Shown here in pieces: positions 41,593-51,685 of a DNA stretch of 64,000 nt. The notes under the pieces were generated by a model. The model worked only from the letters and a program-made list of their open reading frames with translations. It was not told the DNA's origin and searched no databases. Location of the stretch: assembly GCA_029834535.1 (NCBI GenBank), contig JAQMWT010000139.1, positions 124,001 through 188,000 of the forward strand. Reading direction: 5' to 3'. The stretch's first letter is position 1; the number at the start of each line of letters is the position of its first letter. Source of the stretch: Chrysophaeum taylorii. Its lineage: Eukaryota > Sar > Pelagophyceae > Pelagomonadales > Pelagomonadaceae. The translations under genes and the position numbers were made by a program.

Positions 41593-43581
41593 TGGAGGCC
41601 AGTAATTTCACCTATCTCTAACCCCAGTAAGTTCACCTGGTCCCAGTAAGTTTCATATAAGTTCACCTGGTCAGTAAGTTCACCTAGCTCACACCAACTC
41701 CTTTGAGCTCGTCGCTCTCGCCTCCGCCAATCTAAGCTGCTTTGATCCGCACGCGCCGCCAACCTTTAAGTTTACTCTAAAAACCCTTTACTCTAAAAGC
41801 CCCAGTATGTTCACCTGGTCCCAGTTTCACCTGGTCACTCAGTTCACCTAGTCCCAATCTCCAACCCCAGTAAGTTCACCTGGTCCCAGTAAGTTCACCT
41901 ATAGTGCGCGTGTAGACGCCGGGAGGGGGCTTATCGGTATTGCGCAGCACGTGTGGGGTAGGGTGGAGTCGTCGACCGACCCGGGATGCCGATCGACAGA
42001 GAGCCACGTAGAGCTGGACGTGGCAGAAGACGGGCTTGGGAAAGAGGACGCCGACCTCGCGGGGCGTCTGGCCCTGGCTCTTGTTGATCGTTTGGCGTAG
42101 GCGGGCCTTAAGCGATACAGGTTGGAGGAGCCTCGGTGACAACGACACGATCGATCATGTATCTGGTACCGTTGCAGTGGCCGTGCGACGGGTCGAGGTT
42201 GCGAAGACTTTAAGCTCGCGATCAAAGTCAGCATCCCGTTGGTTGTCAGGGAGTTGAAACTGTAAAGAGCGAGGCGTCGTCTTCCGACCCAGCCTAGTCC
42301 GCCGAAAAGAACTCCGACGCCTCGTCTCCGGGAAAAAAAGGCCGCGGTCATGCGCGCGTTGTCAGCATCGACAACATCGTTTCGACGGGGCGTGAGAATG
42401 GCGCGCTGAAAGAGCCGCCGCGGGTCGTGGAAATAGTCTGCGAGGTCGCCGTAGACGGCTTGGAGGATCACTGTCTGGCTCTCGCGCCTACCTGATCCTT
42501 ACTCTCGCGCCTACCTGATCCTTACCCTAAATCGAGGGACAGACAAACAAACAGACAAACAAACAAACAGACAAACATCTGTCGATTAGTAGTTAACAAG
42601 TGCAGGCCAGTAAGTTCACCTAGTCCCAATCTCTAACCCCAGTAAGTTCACCTGGTCCCAGTAAGTTTCATATAAGTTCACCTGGCCAGTAAGTTCACCT
42701 AGCTCACACCAACTCCTTTGAGCTCGTCGCTCTCGCCTCCGCCAATCTAAGCTGCTTTGATCCGCACGCGCCGCTAGCCTTTGCGTTCACTCTAAAAACC
42801 CTTTACTCTAAAAACCCCAGTAAGTTCACTTGGTCCCAGTAAGTTCACCTGGTCACTCAGTTCACCTAGTCCCAATCTCAAACCCCAGTAAGTTCACCTG
42901 GTCCCAGTAAGTTCACCTACAGTGCGCGTGTAGACGCCGGGAGGGGGCTTATCGGTATTGCGCAGCACGTGTGGGGTAGGGTGGAGTCGTCGACTCAGAA
43001 GAGGATATCCTCGGGGTTGCCGATCGACAGAGAGCCACGTAGAGCTGGACGTGGCAGAAGACGGGCTTCGCCAAGAGGACGCCGACCTCGCGGGGCGTCT
43101 GGCCCTGGCTCTTGGTGATCGTTTGGCGTCGGCGGGCCTTAAGGGATACAGGTTGGAGGAGCCTCGGTGACAACGACACGATCGATCATGTATCTGGTAC
43201 CGTTGCAGTGGCCGTGCGACGGGTCGAGGTTGCGAAGACTTTAAGCTCGCGATCAAAGTCAGCATGCCGTTGGTTGTCAGGGAGTTGAAAACTCGACTGT
43301 AAAGAGCGAGGCGTCGTCTTCCGACCCAGCCTAGTCAGCCGAAAAGAACTCCGACGCCTCGTCTCCGGGAAAAAGGCCGCGGTCATGCGCGCGTTGTCAG
43401 CATCGACAACATCGTTTCGACGGGGCGTGAGAATGGCGCGCTGAAAGAGCCGCCGCGGGTCGTGGAAATAGTCTGCGAGGTCGCCGTAGACGGCTTGGAG
43501 GATCACTGTCTGGCTCTCGCGCCTACCTGATCCTTACTCTCGCGCCTACCTGATCCTTACCCTAAATCGAGGGACAAACAA

Positions 43582-43612
<31 letters not shown>

Positions 43613-46600
43613 AACATCTGTCGATTAGTAGTTAGGACAAGTGCAGGCCAGTAAGTTCGCCAGTAAGTTCACCTGGTCCCAATCTCTAACCCCAGTAAGT
43701 TCACCTGGTCCCAGTAAGTTCACCTAGTCCCAATCTCTAACCCCAGTAAGTTCGTAAGCCCACTCGTGCTCACGTCCACTCACCCCACTCTCCTTCGAGC
43801 TCGTCGCTCTCACCTCCGCCAATCTAAGCTGCTTTGATCCGCACACGCCGCTCGCCTTTGCGTTCACTCTAAAACCCCAGTAAGTTCACTTGGTCCTAAG
43901 TTCACCTGGTCACTAAGTTCACCTAGTCCCAATCTCAAACCCCAGTAAGTTCACCTGGTCCTAAGTTCACCTACAGTGCGCGTGTAGACGCCGGGAGGGG
44001 GCTTATCGGTATTGCGCAGCACGTGTGGGGTAGGGTGGAGTCGTCGACTCAGAAGAGGATATCCTCGGGGTTGCCGATCGACAGAGAGCCACGTAGAGCT
44101 GGACGTGGCAGAAGACGGGCTTGGGCAAGAGGACGCCGACCTCGCGGGGCGTCTGGCCCTGGCTCTTGTTGATCGTTTTGCGTCGGCGGGCCTTAGGGAT
44201 ACAGGTTGGAGGAGCCTCGGTGACAACGACACGATCGATCATGTATCTGGTACCGTTGCAGTGGCCGTGCGACGGGTCGAGGTTGCGAAGACTTTAAGCT
44301 CGCGATCAAAGTCAGCATGCCGTTGGTTGTCAGGGAGTTGAAAACTCGACTGTAAAGAGCGAGGCGTCGTCTTCCGACCCAGCCTAGTCAGCCGAAAAGA
44401 ACTCCGACGCCTCGTCTTCGGGAAAAAAAGGCCGCGGTCATGCGCGCGTTGTCAGCATCGACAACATCGTTTCGACGGGGCGTGAGAATGGCGCGCTGAA
44501 AGAGCCGCCGCGGGTCGTGGAAATAGTCTGCGAGGTCGCCGTAGACGGCTTGGAGGATCACTGTCTGGCTCTCGCGCCTACCTGATCCTTACTCTCGCGC
44601 CTACCTGATCCTTACCCTAAATCGAGGGACAAACAGACAAACAAACAAACAGACAGACAGACAAACATCTGTCGATTAGTAGTTAGGACAAGTGCAGGCC
44701 AGTAAGTTCACCTACTCCCAATCTCTAACCCCAGTAAGTTTGGTGTAAGCACACTCGTGCTCACACCCGCTCACCCCACTCTCCTTCGAGCTCGTCGCTC
44801 TCACCTCCGCCAATCTAAGCTGCTTCGATCCGCACGCGCCGCCAACCTTTGAGTGAATTTACTCTAAAAACCCTCTAAAACCCCAGTAAGTTCACTTGGT
44901 CCCAGTAAGTTCACCTGGTCACTAAGTTCACCTAGTCCCAATCTCAAACCCCAGTAAGTTCACCTGGTCCCAGTAAGTTCACCTACAGTGCGCGTGTAGA
45001 CGCCGGGAGGGGGCTTATCGGTATTGCGCAGCACGTGTGGGGTAGGGTGGAGTCGTCGACCAGAAGAGTATATCCGGGGTTGCCGATCGACAGAGAGCCA
45101 CGTAGAGCTGGACGTGGCAGAAGACGGGCTTCGCCAAGAGGACGCCGACCTCGCGGGGCGTCTGGCCCTGGCTCTTGGTGATCGTTTGGCGTCGGCGGGC
45201 CTTACGGGATACAGGTTGGAGGAGCCTCGGTGACAACGACACGATCGATCATGTATCTGGTACCGTTGCAGTGGCCGTGCGACGGGTCGAGGTTGCGAAG
45301 ACTTTAAGCTCGCGATCAAAGTCAGCATGCCGTTGGTTGTCAGGGAGTCGAAAACTCTACTGTAAAGAGCGAGGCGTCGTCTTCCGACCCAACCTAGTCG
45401 GCCGAAAAGAACTCCGACGCCTCGTCTCCGGGAAAAAAAAAGGCCGCGGTCATGCGCGCGTTGTCAGCATCGACAACATCGTTTCGACGGGGCGTGAGAA
45501 TGGCGCGCTGAAAGAGCCGCCGCTGGTCGTGGAAATAGTCTGCGAGGTCGCCGTAGACGGCTTGGAGGATCACTGTCTGGCTCTCGCGCCTACCTGATCC
45601 TTACTCTCGCGCCTACCTGATCCTTACCCTAAATCGAGGGACAAACAAACAGACAGACAGACAGACAAACATCTGTCGATTAGTAGTTAGGATAGTTAGG
45701 ACAAGTGCAGGCCAGTAAGTTCACCTAGTCCCAACCTCTAACCCCAGTAAGTTCGGTGTAAGCCCACTCGTGCTCACATCCACTCACCCCACTCTCCTTC
45801 GAGCTCGTCGCTCTCACCTCCGCCAATCTAAGCTGCTTTGATCCGTACACGCCGCTCGCCTTTGCGTTTACTCTAAAACCCCAGTAAGTTCACTTGGTCT
45901 CAGTAAGTTCACCTGGTCACTAAGTTCACCTAGTCCCAATCTCAAACCCCAGTAAGTTCACCTGGTCCCAGTAAGTTCACCTACCGTGCGCGTGTAGACG
46001 CCGGGAGGGGGCTTATCGGTATTGCGCAGCACGTGTGGGGTAGGGTGGAGTCGTCGACTCAGAAGAGGATATCCTCGGGGTTGCCGATCGACAGAGAGCC
46101 ACGTAGAGCTGGACGTGACAGAAGACGGGCTTGGGCGAGAGGACGCCGACCTCGCGGGGCGTCTGGGCTCTTGGTGATCGTTTGGCGTCGGTGGGGCTTG
46201 AGGGATACAGGTTGGAGGAGCCTCGGTGACAACGACACGATCGATCATGTATCTGGTACCGTTGCAGTGGCCGTGCGACGGGTCGAGGTTGCGAAGACTT
46301 TAAGCTCGCGATCAAAGTCAGCATGCCGTTGGTTGTCAGGGAGTTGAAAACTCGACTGTAAAGAGCGAGGCGTCGGCTTCCGACCCAACCTAGTCAGCCG
46401 AAAAGAACTCCGACGCCTCGTCTCCGGGAAAAAAAGGCCGCGGTCATGCGCGCGTTGTCAGCATCGACAACATCGTTTCGACGGAGCGTGAGAATGGCGC
46501 GCTGAAAGAGCCGCCGCGGGTCTTGGAAATAGTCTGCGAGGTCGCCGTAGACGGCTTGGAGGATCACTATCTGCCTCTCGCGCCTACCTGATCCTTACTC

Positions 46601-46637
46601 TCGCGCCTACCTGCTCCTTACCCTAAATCGAGGGACA
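41593..46637. repeat. Tandem array of five ~1-kb Helitron-derived units
   Basis: The anchor GTGCGCGTGTAGACGCCGGG occurs at 41904, 42922, 43976, 44988 and 45986, giving periods of 1018, 1054, 1012 and 998 bp. Each unit contains a TTCACC minisatellite (CCAGTAAGTTCACCTGGTC in many variants), about 650-700 bp derived on the minus strand from a Pif1-type Helitron helicase, and a CAAA/CAGA microsatellite. Four of the five units end in CATCTGTCGATTAGTAGTTA; the fifth is truncated there. Units differ by scattered substitutions and small indels, mostly in the minisatellite, which suggests unequal exchange. Confidence 0.85.
41904..46600 (-). pseudogene. Repeated fragments of a Helitron Pif1-type helicase C-terminus
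   Basis: On the minus strand each unit carries two helicase pieces: one near the right side of each unit (RRLFQRAILTPRRNDVVDAD, for example about 43430-43475) and one near the left side (TINKSQGQTPREVGVLLPKP then CHVQLYVALCRSATP, for example about 44080-44190). These match the region before and at helicase motif VI of eukaryotic Helitron replicase-helicases (ILTP-N--V--IN, TINK-QGQT, LYVALSR). The two pieces lie in different frames, with stops between them, and no Rep nuclease or upstream helicase motifs are present. None can encode a working enzyme. Confidence 0.8.
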
Positions 46638-46649
46638 GAAAACATGTGC

Positions 46650-46955
46650 AGAGCGCATCGCTGCGCGAACCTGGGTGACAAGCGGCTGCGCCAACTTCAC
46701 AGAGGCAAAGGCGGCCCAAACTCGCCGCATCTACCGTGAGTGGGGGATCGCCAACGCATTAGGCCGGGCTCGCTGTGCCCTCACCGCCCTCACCCATGTC
46801 GCCGCCTCGGGGAACCCCGCCCAGGCCGCCCGATCCCAGCAGGACGTCACCCTTCGTCGCACATACGTCCGGCGGCAGCATGCGTACGACCTACGGGCGG
46901 GGCCCGTCCTCTCTTCGCCTGCCCCACGCCTCGGCGATGACCCCGACTAGGTCCC
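46650..46955 (+). pseudogene. Coding-like block, second copy
   Basis: A plus-strand frame reads SGCANFTEAKAAQTRRIYRE, WGIANALGRARCALTALTHV and VRRQHAYDLRAGPVLSSPAP, ending GDDPD before TAG. It is the counterpart of 12780-13095 but lacks that copy's internal stop. It sits between the array and a reversed copy of the short motif (47031-47062), followed by a final CAGA/CAAA tail (47063-47108). The family is unknown; it is probably part of the same mobile element. Confidence 0.5.
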
Positions 46956-47030
46956 GCGTACTTATCTCCGCCCGTCAGGCACATCCCTCCTACCCCACAA
47001 ACCCACCCACATCCTTCATGCTCCCCACAC

Positions 47031-47108
47031 ACACCCCCCCCTCTTAGCAGTCGACATTTAAAGACAGACAAACAAACAGACAAACATCTGTCGATTAGTA
47101 GTTAGGAA
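47031..47108 (-). repeat. Reversed border motif plus CAAA/CAGA tail
   Basis: CCCCCCTCTTAGCAGTCGAC followed by ATTTAAAG is the inverted form of the dispersed motif seen at 12604, 8824 and elsewhere. It is followed by ACAGACAAACAAACAGAC and CATCTGTCGATTAGTAGTTA, the same ending as the array units. Confidence 0.7.
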
Positions 47109-47603
47109 GATAATAATAATAACCCTAAGGGAGTCAGGGGAGAGTATTGAAATCGTGTCGAAAGAGTTGAAGTGCATCTTGAAGCTGCCCGGGGACTATC
47201 GCACACGCAGACATTGCGGGACCGGCGTGTACCAGAACCAAGAGGAGTGAAGGAGAGTCGCGGGGCTGTTGCAATCCGAGGGCCGCTCCGACGGTTGTTG
47301 CTTCTCTGTTCTCGAGTGGTCGTTGTCTCCCGCGGTCTGGGGGGAGGCAGCATTGGGCGCAAGAAGAGGCGGAGGAAGGTCTTGACCCCCCGCTCGCTGC
47401 TGGAGGGAGTATCGCGCGAGCCAACAGCGTAACGATTGGGTGGTCGTCGCCTCGTCGCCTCCTCCTCGTTGGTGTCGACGACAAGGCCCGCGGCGATTGA
47501 AATTTGACAGAAAGAGAGATATAAGGAGGAGACCTCTCGCGAGGACCGGACCGGACCTGACCGGACCGAACCGGACCGAACCGAACCGAAGAAGCGGCCC
47601 CGC

Positions 47604-48973
47604 ATGCATCAGACGCGACAGGCGGTGCGGACGCAGCTGACGCTGCACCGGGGGGACGACGAGGAGGCCGGGGGGTCGTACGCGCAGACGGCCGCGCCCA
47701 AAAGCGTCGTGGTAACGAGCAGCGATAATGTGGTGGACGACGACCGCTCGAATCCCGCCGCGGGGGACTACCAGAACGGGCACGAGGCGACGGGCGTCCG
47801 AGAGGACGACGACGAGGAGGACGACGACGAGTACACCATGAGCGACGACGAGAAGCGGCGCGCCGACGACGAGAAACGGCGCGCGAACGACCCGATATTC
47901 GGGAAGCTGTGCGCCTACGTGAAGTTTTCGTCGGAGCGACGGCGTCGCGACGCCGAGAGCGGCGAGGCGATCGCGGCCGTCGAGCCGCCGCCGCAACAGA
48001 GCGTCTCGAGACGTCAACGGACCTCGGCGACGGTCGCCGCCGAGCGCACTGCCGTGAACGGCGAGGCCGACGAAACAGACGGCTTGGAACAACAACAACA
48101 ACAACAACAACAACAAGTCGTCGTCCCCAGGCGCAAGAAGCCCGGGCGCCGTCCGAAGAGCGAGACGGGCGCCGACCCCCCGAAGAAGCGTCGAAAAACT
48201 GACGAGGTCGCCGCTTCCCCCCCGACGACCACGGTCGACCCCGCGAAGAAGCGACGCAAATCGGAGGTCGTCGAGGCCGCCGCCCCCCCTCCGACGACGA
48301 AAGCCCCCCCTCCGCCCTCGGACAGCTTCCTCGTCGGGACTGACCGAGGGATTCGTCCGCGCGAACGTCGCGCGTCGCGATCGAAAAAAAAGCCGCGGAC
48401 GACTGCCTCGTCGACGACCACCAAGCACAACGGCGCGTTTCGCGGGCCGCTGAAGCGGCCGTCGATGACGGCGGCGGCGGGGGACCGTCACGCGAAGCGG
48501 CCCCAGGTCGAGGTAAGGTTCGTGGAGGTCGTCGACGCGAACCTCCCGCCGGACGAAATCGTCGAGTGCGACCGGTCCGACCCGCCGACTTTGCGGTACG
48601 TCGCGGCCGCGCTCGTCGACGCCCGGGGCCAGCGCCTCAAGAAGCGCGGGGGCGTCGAGGTAGTGTTGGAAATCGACGTCGACGGCGAACCCACGGACCC
48701 CCTGGTCTGCCCCAAGCCCTTTCCCGGCGGCCTCTTCTACTTCTCCAACCTCACCTACACCTCGACGACCTCCGGACTCTGGACCATGCGCCTCTCGGGA
48801 CGTTGGACCAAGGACAAGAGCCAGGACCGCATCACCGCGACCACGCATACCTGCGAGGTCCGTTACGCTGGCGACCCGCCCCTCCGCCGCGACCCGCCTC
48901 CCGTCGCCGCCGCGCCCTCGACCGAGCCGCCGATGACGACTCGCTCGCCTTCGCCTCCCGCAAAGGTGTTCTC

Positions 48974-49004
<31 letters not shown>

Positions 49005-49556
49005 GAGGAGGAGGAGGAGGAGCAGCAGCAGCAGCCTGGCAACAGAAGACGAAGACGCTTCGTCTGGTCAGAGGCGCAGGTCGAGGCGTGCCGCGACGCG
49101 TTCCTCGCTTCGCGCGGCGACTTGCCCCAAGCCGACCTCGAAGCCCTCGCCCTGGAGCACGGCCTCGCCCCGGACAACATTCTCCAGCGCTTCGCCTACT
49201 TCCGCAAGCACGGCGTCCAAGCGACGCCGCCCAAGGAATTTCTCCACGAGGAGGCGGGGATTCGCCCGAGAAATCATCGACGCAAGCAGGCTCGCCCCCT
49301 CCGGGGCGCCAAGGCCTCCGAGGTCAAGGCCCTCCTCCAAGCTCCGGACGGGACTCCCGTGCCTCGACGTCAATGGTTCCTCCACGACGACGCCCTCGTC
49401 GTCGGCCGGACCAGCGTTATCTTCGACGCGGCTAAACTTCATCGACGCGTCCAGACGCTCGTCGACGCGATACCCGATCCACCCCTGGACGACGACGACG
49501 ACGACGACTTGGTGCCCGCGCCCGCGCCCTTCCAAGTCGAGACCGAGTCCTTGTAG
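47604..49556 (+). CDS. Nuclear AT-hook/HTH-like protein, unknown family
   Basis: ATG at 47604 (MHQTRQAVRTQLTLHRGDDE) gives a single-exon 650-aa protein. Features in order: an acidic region (about 65-85), a Gln run (163-171), an AT-hook core (KKPGRRPK, 178-185), two nuclear-localisation motifs (PKKRRK about 193, AKKRRK about 214), an Ig/filamin-like beta domain (about 315-415: LRYVAAALVDARGQRLKKRG, GLFYFSNLTYTSTTSGLWTM), a mixed Asp/Glu/Gln run, and a helical homeobox/Myb-like segment (FVWSEAQVEACRDAFLASRG ... NILQRFAYFRKHG, about 495-560). It ends in another Asp run. Probably a chromatin or transcription factor; the target is unknown. The leader just upstream has a CCGGACCGAA-type short repeat (about 47545-47590). 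Confidence 0.75.
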
Positions 49557-50017
49557 TTCCCTTCGTGCCGACCTGACTTACGAGAGGGTTCGGTTCTTCT
49601 GTGTGTTGTTGTCCGCGGACGGCTGGATGCTCAGTCCCCTTAACGTCTTTCTTCTGACCCACACCAACGAGCCTCTCCTCCATTCGTTCTGCTCCCTGCC
49701 TGTCGTCGTCCCGTCCGTCCGTCCGTCTGTAGGGGGCCCTATTTTATTTGCTCTGTCGGCTTCCTCTTTCGAAGACCTCGACGACGACGACGACGACGAC
49801 GCGCACAGCACGTCCCTTATATCCTCCGTTCGCAGCAGCAGCCGCAGCGGTCGTCGTGTCGTCGTCCGTCCCTCCTCCTCTGCCCCAGCAGCAGCAGCCT
49901 CGGCTTTTTTGCATCTTGTATTGCACATTTTCTGTGGATAGGCGCTGTGCTCCTAGGAGGGTGGAGATCGGGTTTTTTCGACGAGAGGGCAAGCAAGGGT
50001 CATCATTACGAAAAGAG
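49557..50017. other. Intergenic region / leader of the TsaD gene
   Basis: The frame of the next gene stays open back to about 49748 but has no ATG and translates to Thr, Ala and Gln runs from trinucleotide repeats, so I treat it as leader. No other feature is seen. Confidence 0.55.
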
Positions 50018-51343
50018 ATGCGGATGATGGTCGTGGTGACCGCGCTGCTACCGCGCACGACGGGGTTCTCGGCGGCGGCGGTTCGGACTACAGCTCGGAA
50101 GCACGCGAGGCGTTGCGTCACCGCTCGCGCCGAGCGCGTGGGCAAGCCCAAGGCGATGTACCGACCGACGAGCCCTTCGTACCCGCTGACGGAGATGGAC
50201 GAGCCGCGGGCTCTCAGCGGCCTGCCCGACCGCAGTCGGCCCTTCACGGTCCTGGGGATCGAGACATCGTGCGACGACACGGCGGCGGCGATCGTGCGGT
50301 CGGACGGCACGATCGTCGCCGAGGCGATCATGCCCCAGCACGAGGTCCACGCCAAGTTCGGCGGCGTCGTCCCGTCGCTCGCCAAGGAGGCGCACCAAGA
50401 GGCGATCGAGGCCGTGGTCGCCCAAGTCCTCCAGCGCGCTGGACTCGAGAGCGCGCGCGAGCTCGACGCCATCTCGGCGACCGTTGGCCCGGGGCTCGAG
50501 ATCTGTCTTCGCGTCGGCGCGCGCAAGGCCGCGCAGCTCGCGAGCGATTTCGAACTGCCGTTCGTGGGCTGCCACCACCTCGAGGGACACTGCCTCGTCG
50601 CGCGCCTGGCCGAGCCCTGCCGCTTCCCCTTCCTCTCGCTCTGCGTCTCGGGAGGTCACTCGATGATCGTTAAATGCGAGGGCGTCGGCCGCTACCAAGT
50701 CCTCGGTGGAACCCTAGACGACGCCCTGGGCGAGGCCTACGACAAGGCCGCCCGAATGCTCGGCCTCGACATGAAAGGTGGCGGCGGACCCGAGCTCGAG
50801 CGCGTCGCCCGCGAAGGGAATCCAACTTCCGTCCCGCTCCCCGTCCCCATGAAAAAACGCAAGGACTGCGACTTTTCCTACGCGGGACTCAAAACCGCCC
50901 TCAAGCTGCAGATCGAAAAAAAACGCCACGACGCTGGTTTGGTGGACGAGGAAGAACCCCTCCCCGACCAAGACGTGGCCGACCTCGCCGCTAGCTTTCA
51001 GCACGTCGCGATAACCCACCTCGAAGATCGCCTCGCGTACGCCTTCGACCGAGTGCGCGCTGACGACGCCTTCCAAAGCGACCAGGGACGCCCGCAGCTC
51101 GCACTCGTGGGCGGCGTCGCCTCCAACGCCGAGGTCCGGCGCCGCGTTTCGCTCCTCTGCGATCGGGCCGGCTGGGACCTCGTCGTCCCGCCCCCAAAGT
51201 TATGTACGGACAACGGGGTCATGATCGCCTGGGCAGCCATCGAAAAGCTTCACCTCGGCTTCTCGGACGCCATCGACGACGAGGTCTACCCGCGATGGCC
51301 TTTCCGCCCGCCCGCGTCGGTGGCGGCTCCCGCGTTGCCTTGA
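50018..51343 (+). CDS. OSGEPL1: tRNA N6-adenosine threonylcarbamoyltransferase, organellar (TsaD/Qri7/OSGEPL1)
   Basis: ATG at 50018 gives 441 aa. The first ~75 residues (MRMMVVVTALLPRTTGFSAA, then Arg-rich) look like a mitochondrial or plastid targeting peptide. The ASKHA-fold core begins VLGIETSCDDTAAAIV (about residue 78). The metal-binding HHLEGH is at 186-191 (His187/His191), followed by SLCVSGGHSMIV, GGTLDDALGEAYDKAARMLG, the CDFSYAGLKTAL segment, LALVGGVASNAEVRRR, and the C-terminal CTDNGVMIAWAAIEK. The enzyme transfers threonylcarbamoyl from threonylcarbamoyl-AMP to A37 of ANN-decoding tRNAs in organelles. Length and motifs are complete, so it should be active. Confidence 0.95.
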   Translation: MRMMVVVTALLPRTTGFSAAAVRTTARKHARRCVTARAERVGKPKAMYRPTSPSYPLTEMDEPRALSGLPDRSRPFTVLGIETSCDDTAAAIVRSDGTIVAEAIMPQHEVHAKFGGVVPSLAKEAHQEAIEAVVAQVLQRAGLESARELDAISATVGPGLEICLRVGARKAAQLASDFELPFVGCHHLEGHCLVARLAEPCRFPFLSLCVSGGHSMIVKCEGVGRYQVLGGTLDDALGEAYDKAARMLGLDMKGGGGPELERVAREGNPTSVPLPVPMKKRKDCDFSYAGLKTALKLQIEKKRHDAGLVDEEEPLPDQDVADLAASFQHVAITHLEDRLAYAFDRVRADDAFQSDQGRPQLALVGGVASNAEVRRRVSLLCDRAGWDLVVPPPKLCTDNGVMIAWAAIEKLHLGFSDAIDDEVYPRWPFRPPASVAAPALP

Positions 51344-51685
51344 GTTTCTCCTCAGTTATTAGTTCACTTTTTTTTTTTTACGTTGTGTGCCATGCATGCG
51401 TGGGGTCCAAGAAAGAAAGAAAGGGAGGAACGGTCTTTGGGTCGTCGTCGTCGTCGTCGTCGTCGTCGAAAACTTCGCGAATCGGATGATGTGTGCCGCA
51501 TAGTCCATCTATCTCTCCGCGAGCAGCTGCGTATCTCAATAAGAGCGCGCCGCCATCATGAGCTCCACGAGATCAGCGCACGAAAAAATACCAGGGCCTC
51601 ACCTCGACCTTGAAATTCCCGACCTCAACGCGCCCCCCCCCTGGCGGTACGTAATAATAACAACACCTTCGTAAACCCCTACCCG
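51344..51685. other. Intergenic region
   Basis: Short spacer between two same-strand genes. It holds a T-run (about 51368-51380), a (GTC)n tract at about 51439-51467 and nothing else I can identify. Confidence 0.6.

Noticed and set aside
39850-41649. 599-codon plus-strand open frame opposite the CEP131-like gene
   Set aside because: Composition-driven antisense frame; the minus strand carries the CEP131 signature.
41600-41900. Regularly spaced CCAGTAAGTTCACC repeats suggesting a CRISPR array
   Set aside because: Spacing is irregular, spacers are not unique, there are no cas genes, and the genome is eukaryotic; it is a minisatellite.
47196-48848. 550-codon minus-strand open frame
   Set aside because: Antisense of the AT-hook gene with no motif and repeat-derived runs.
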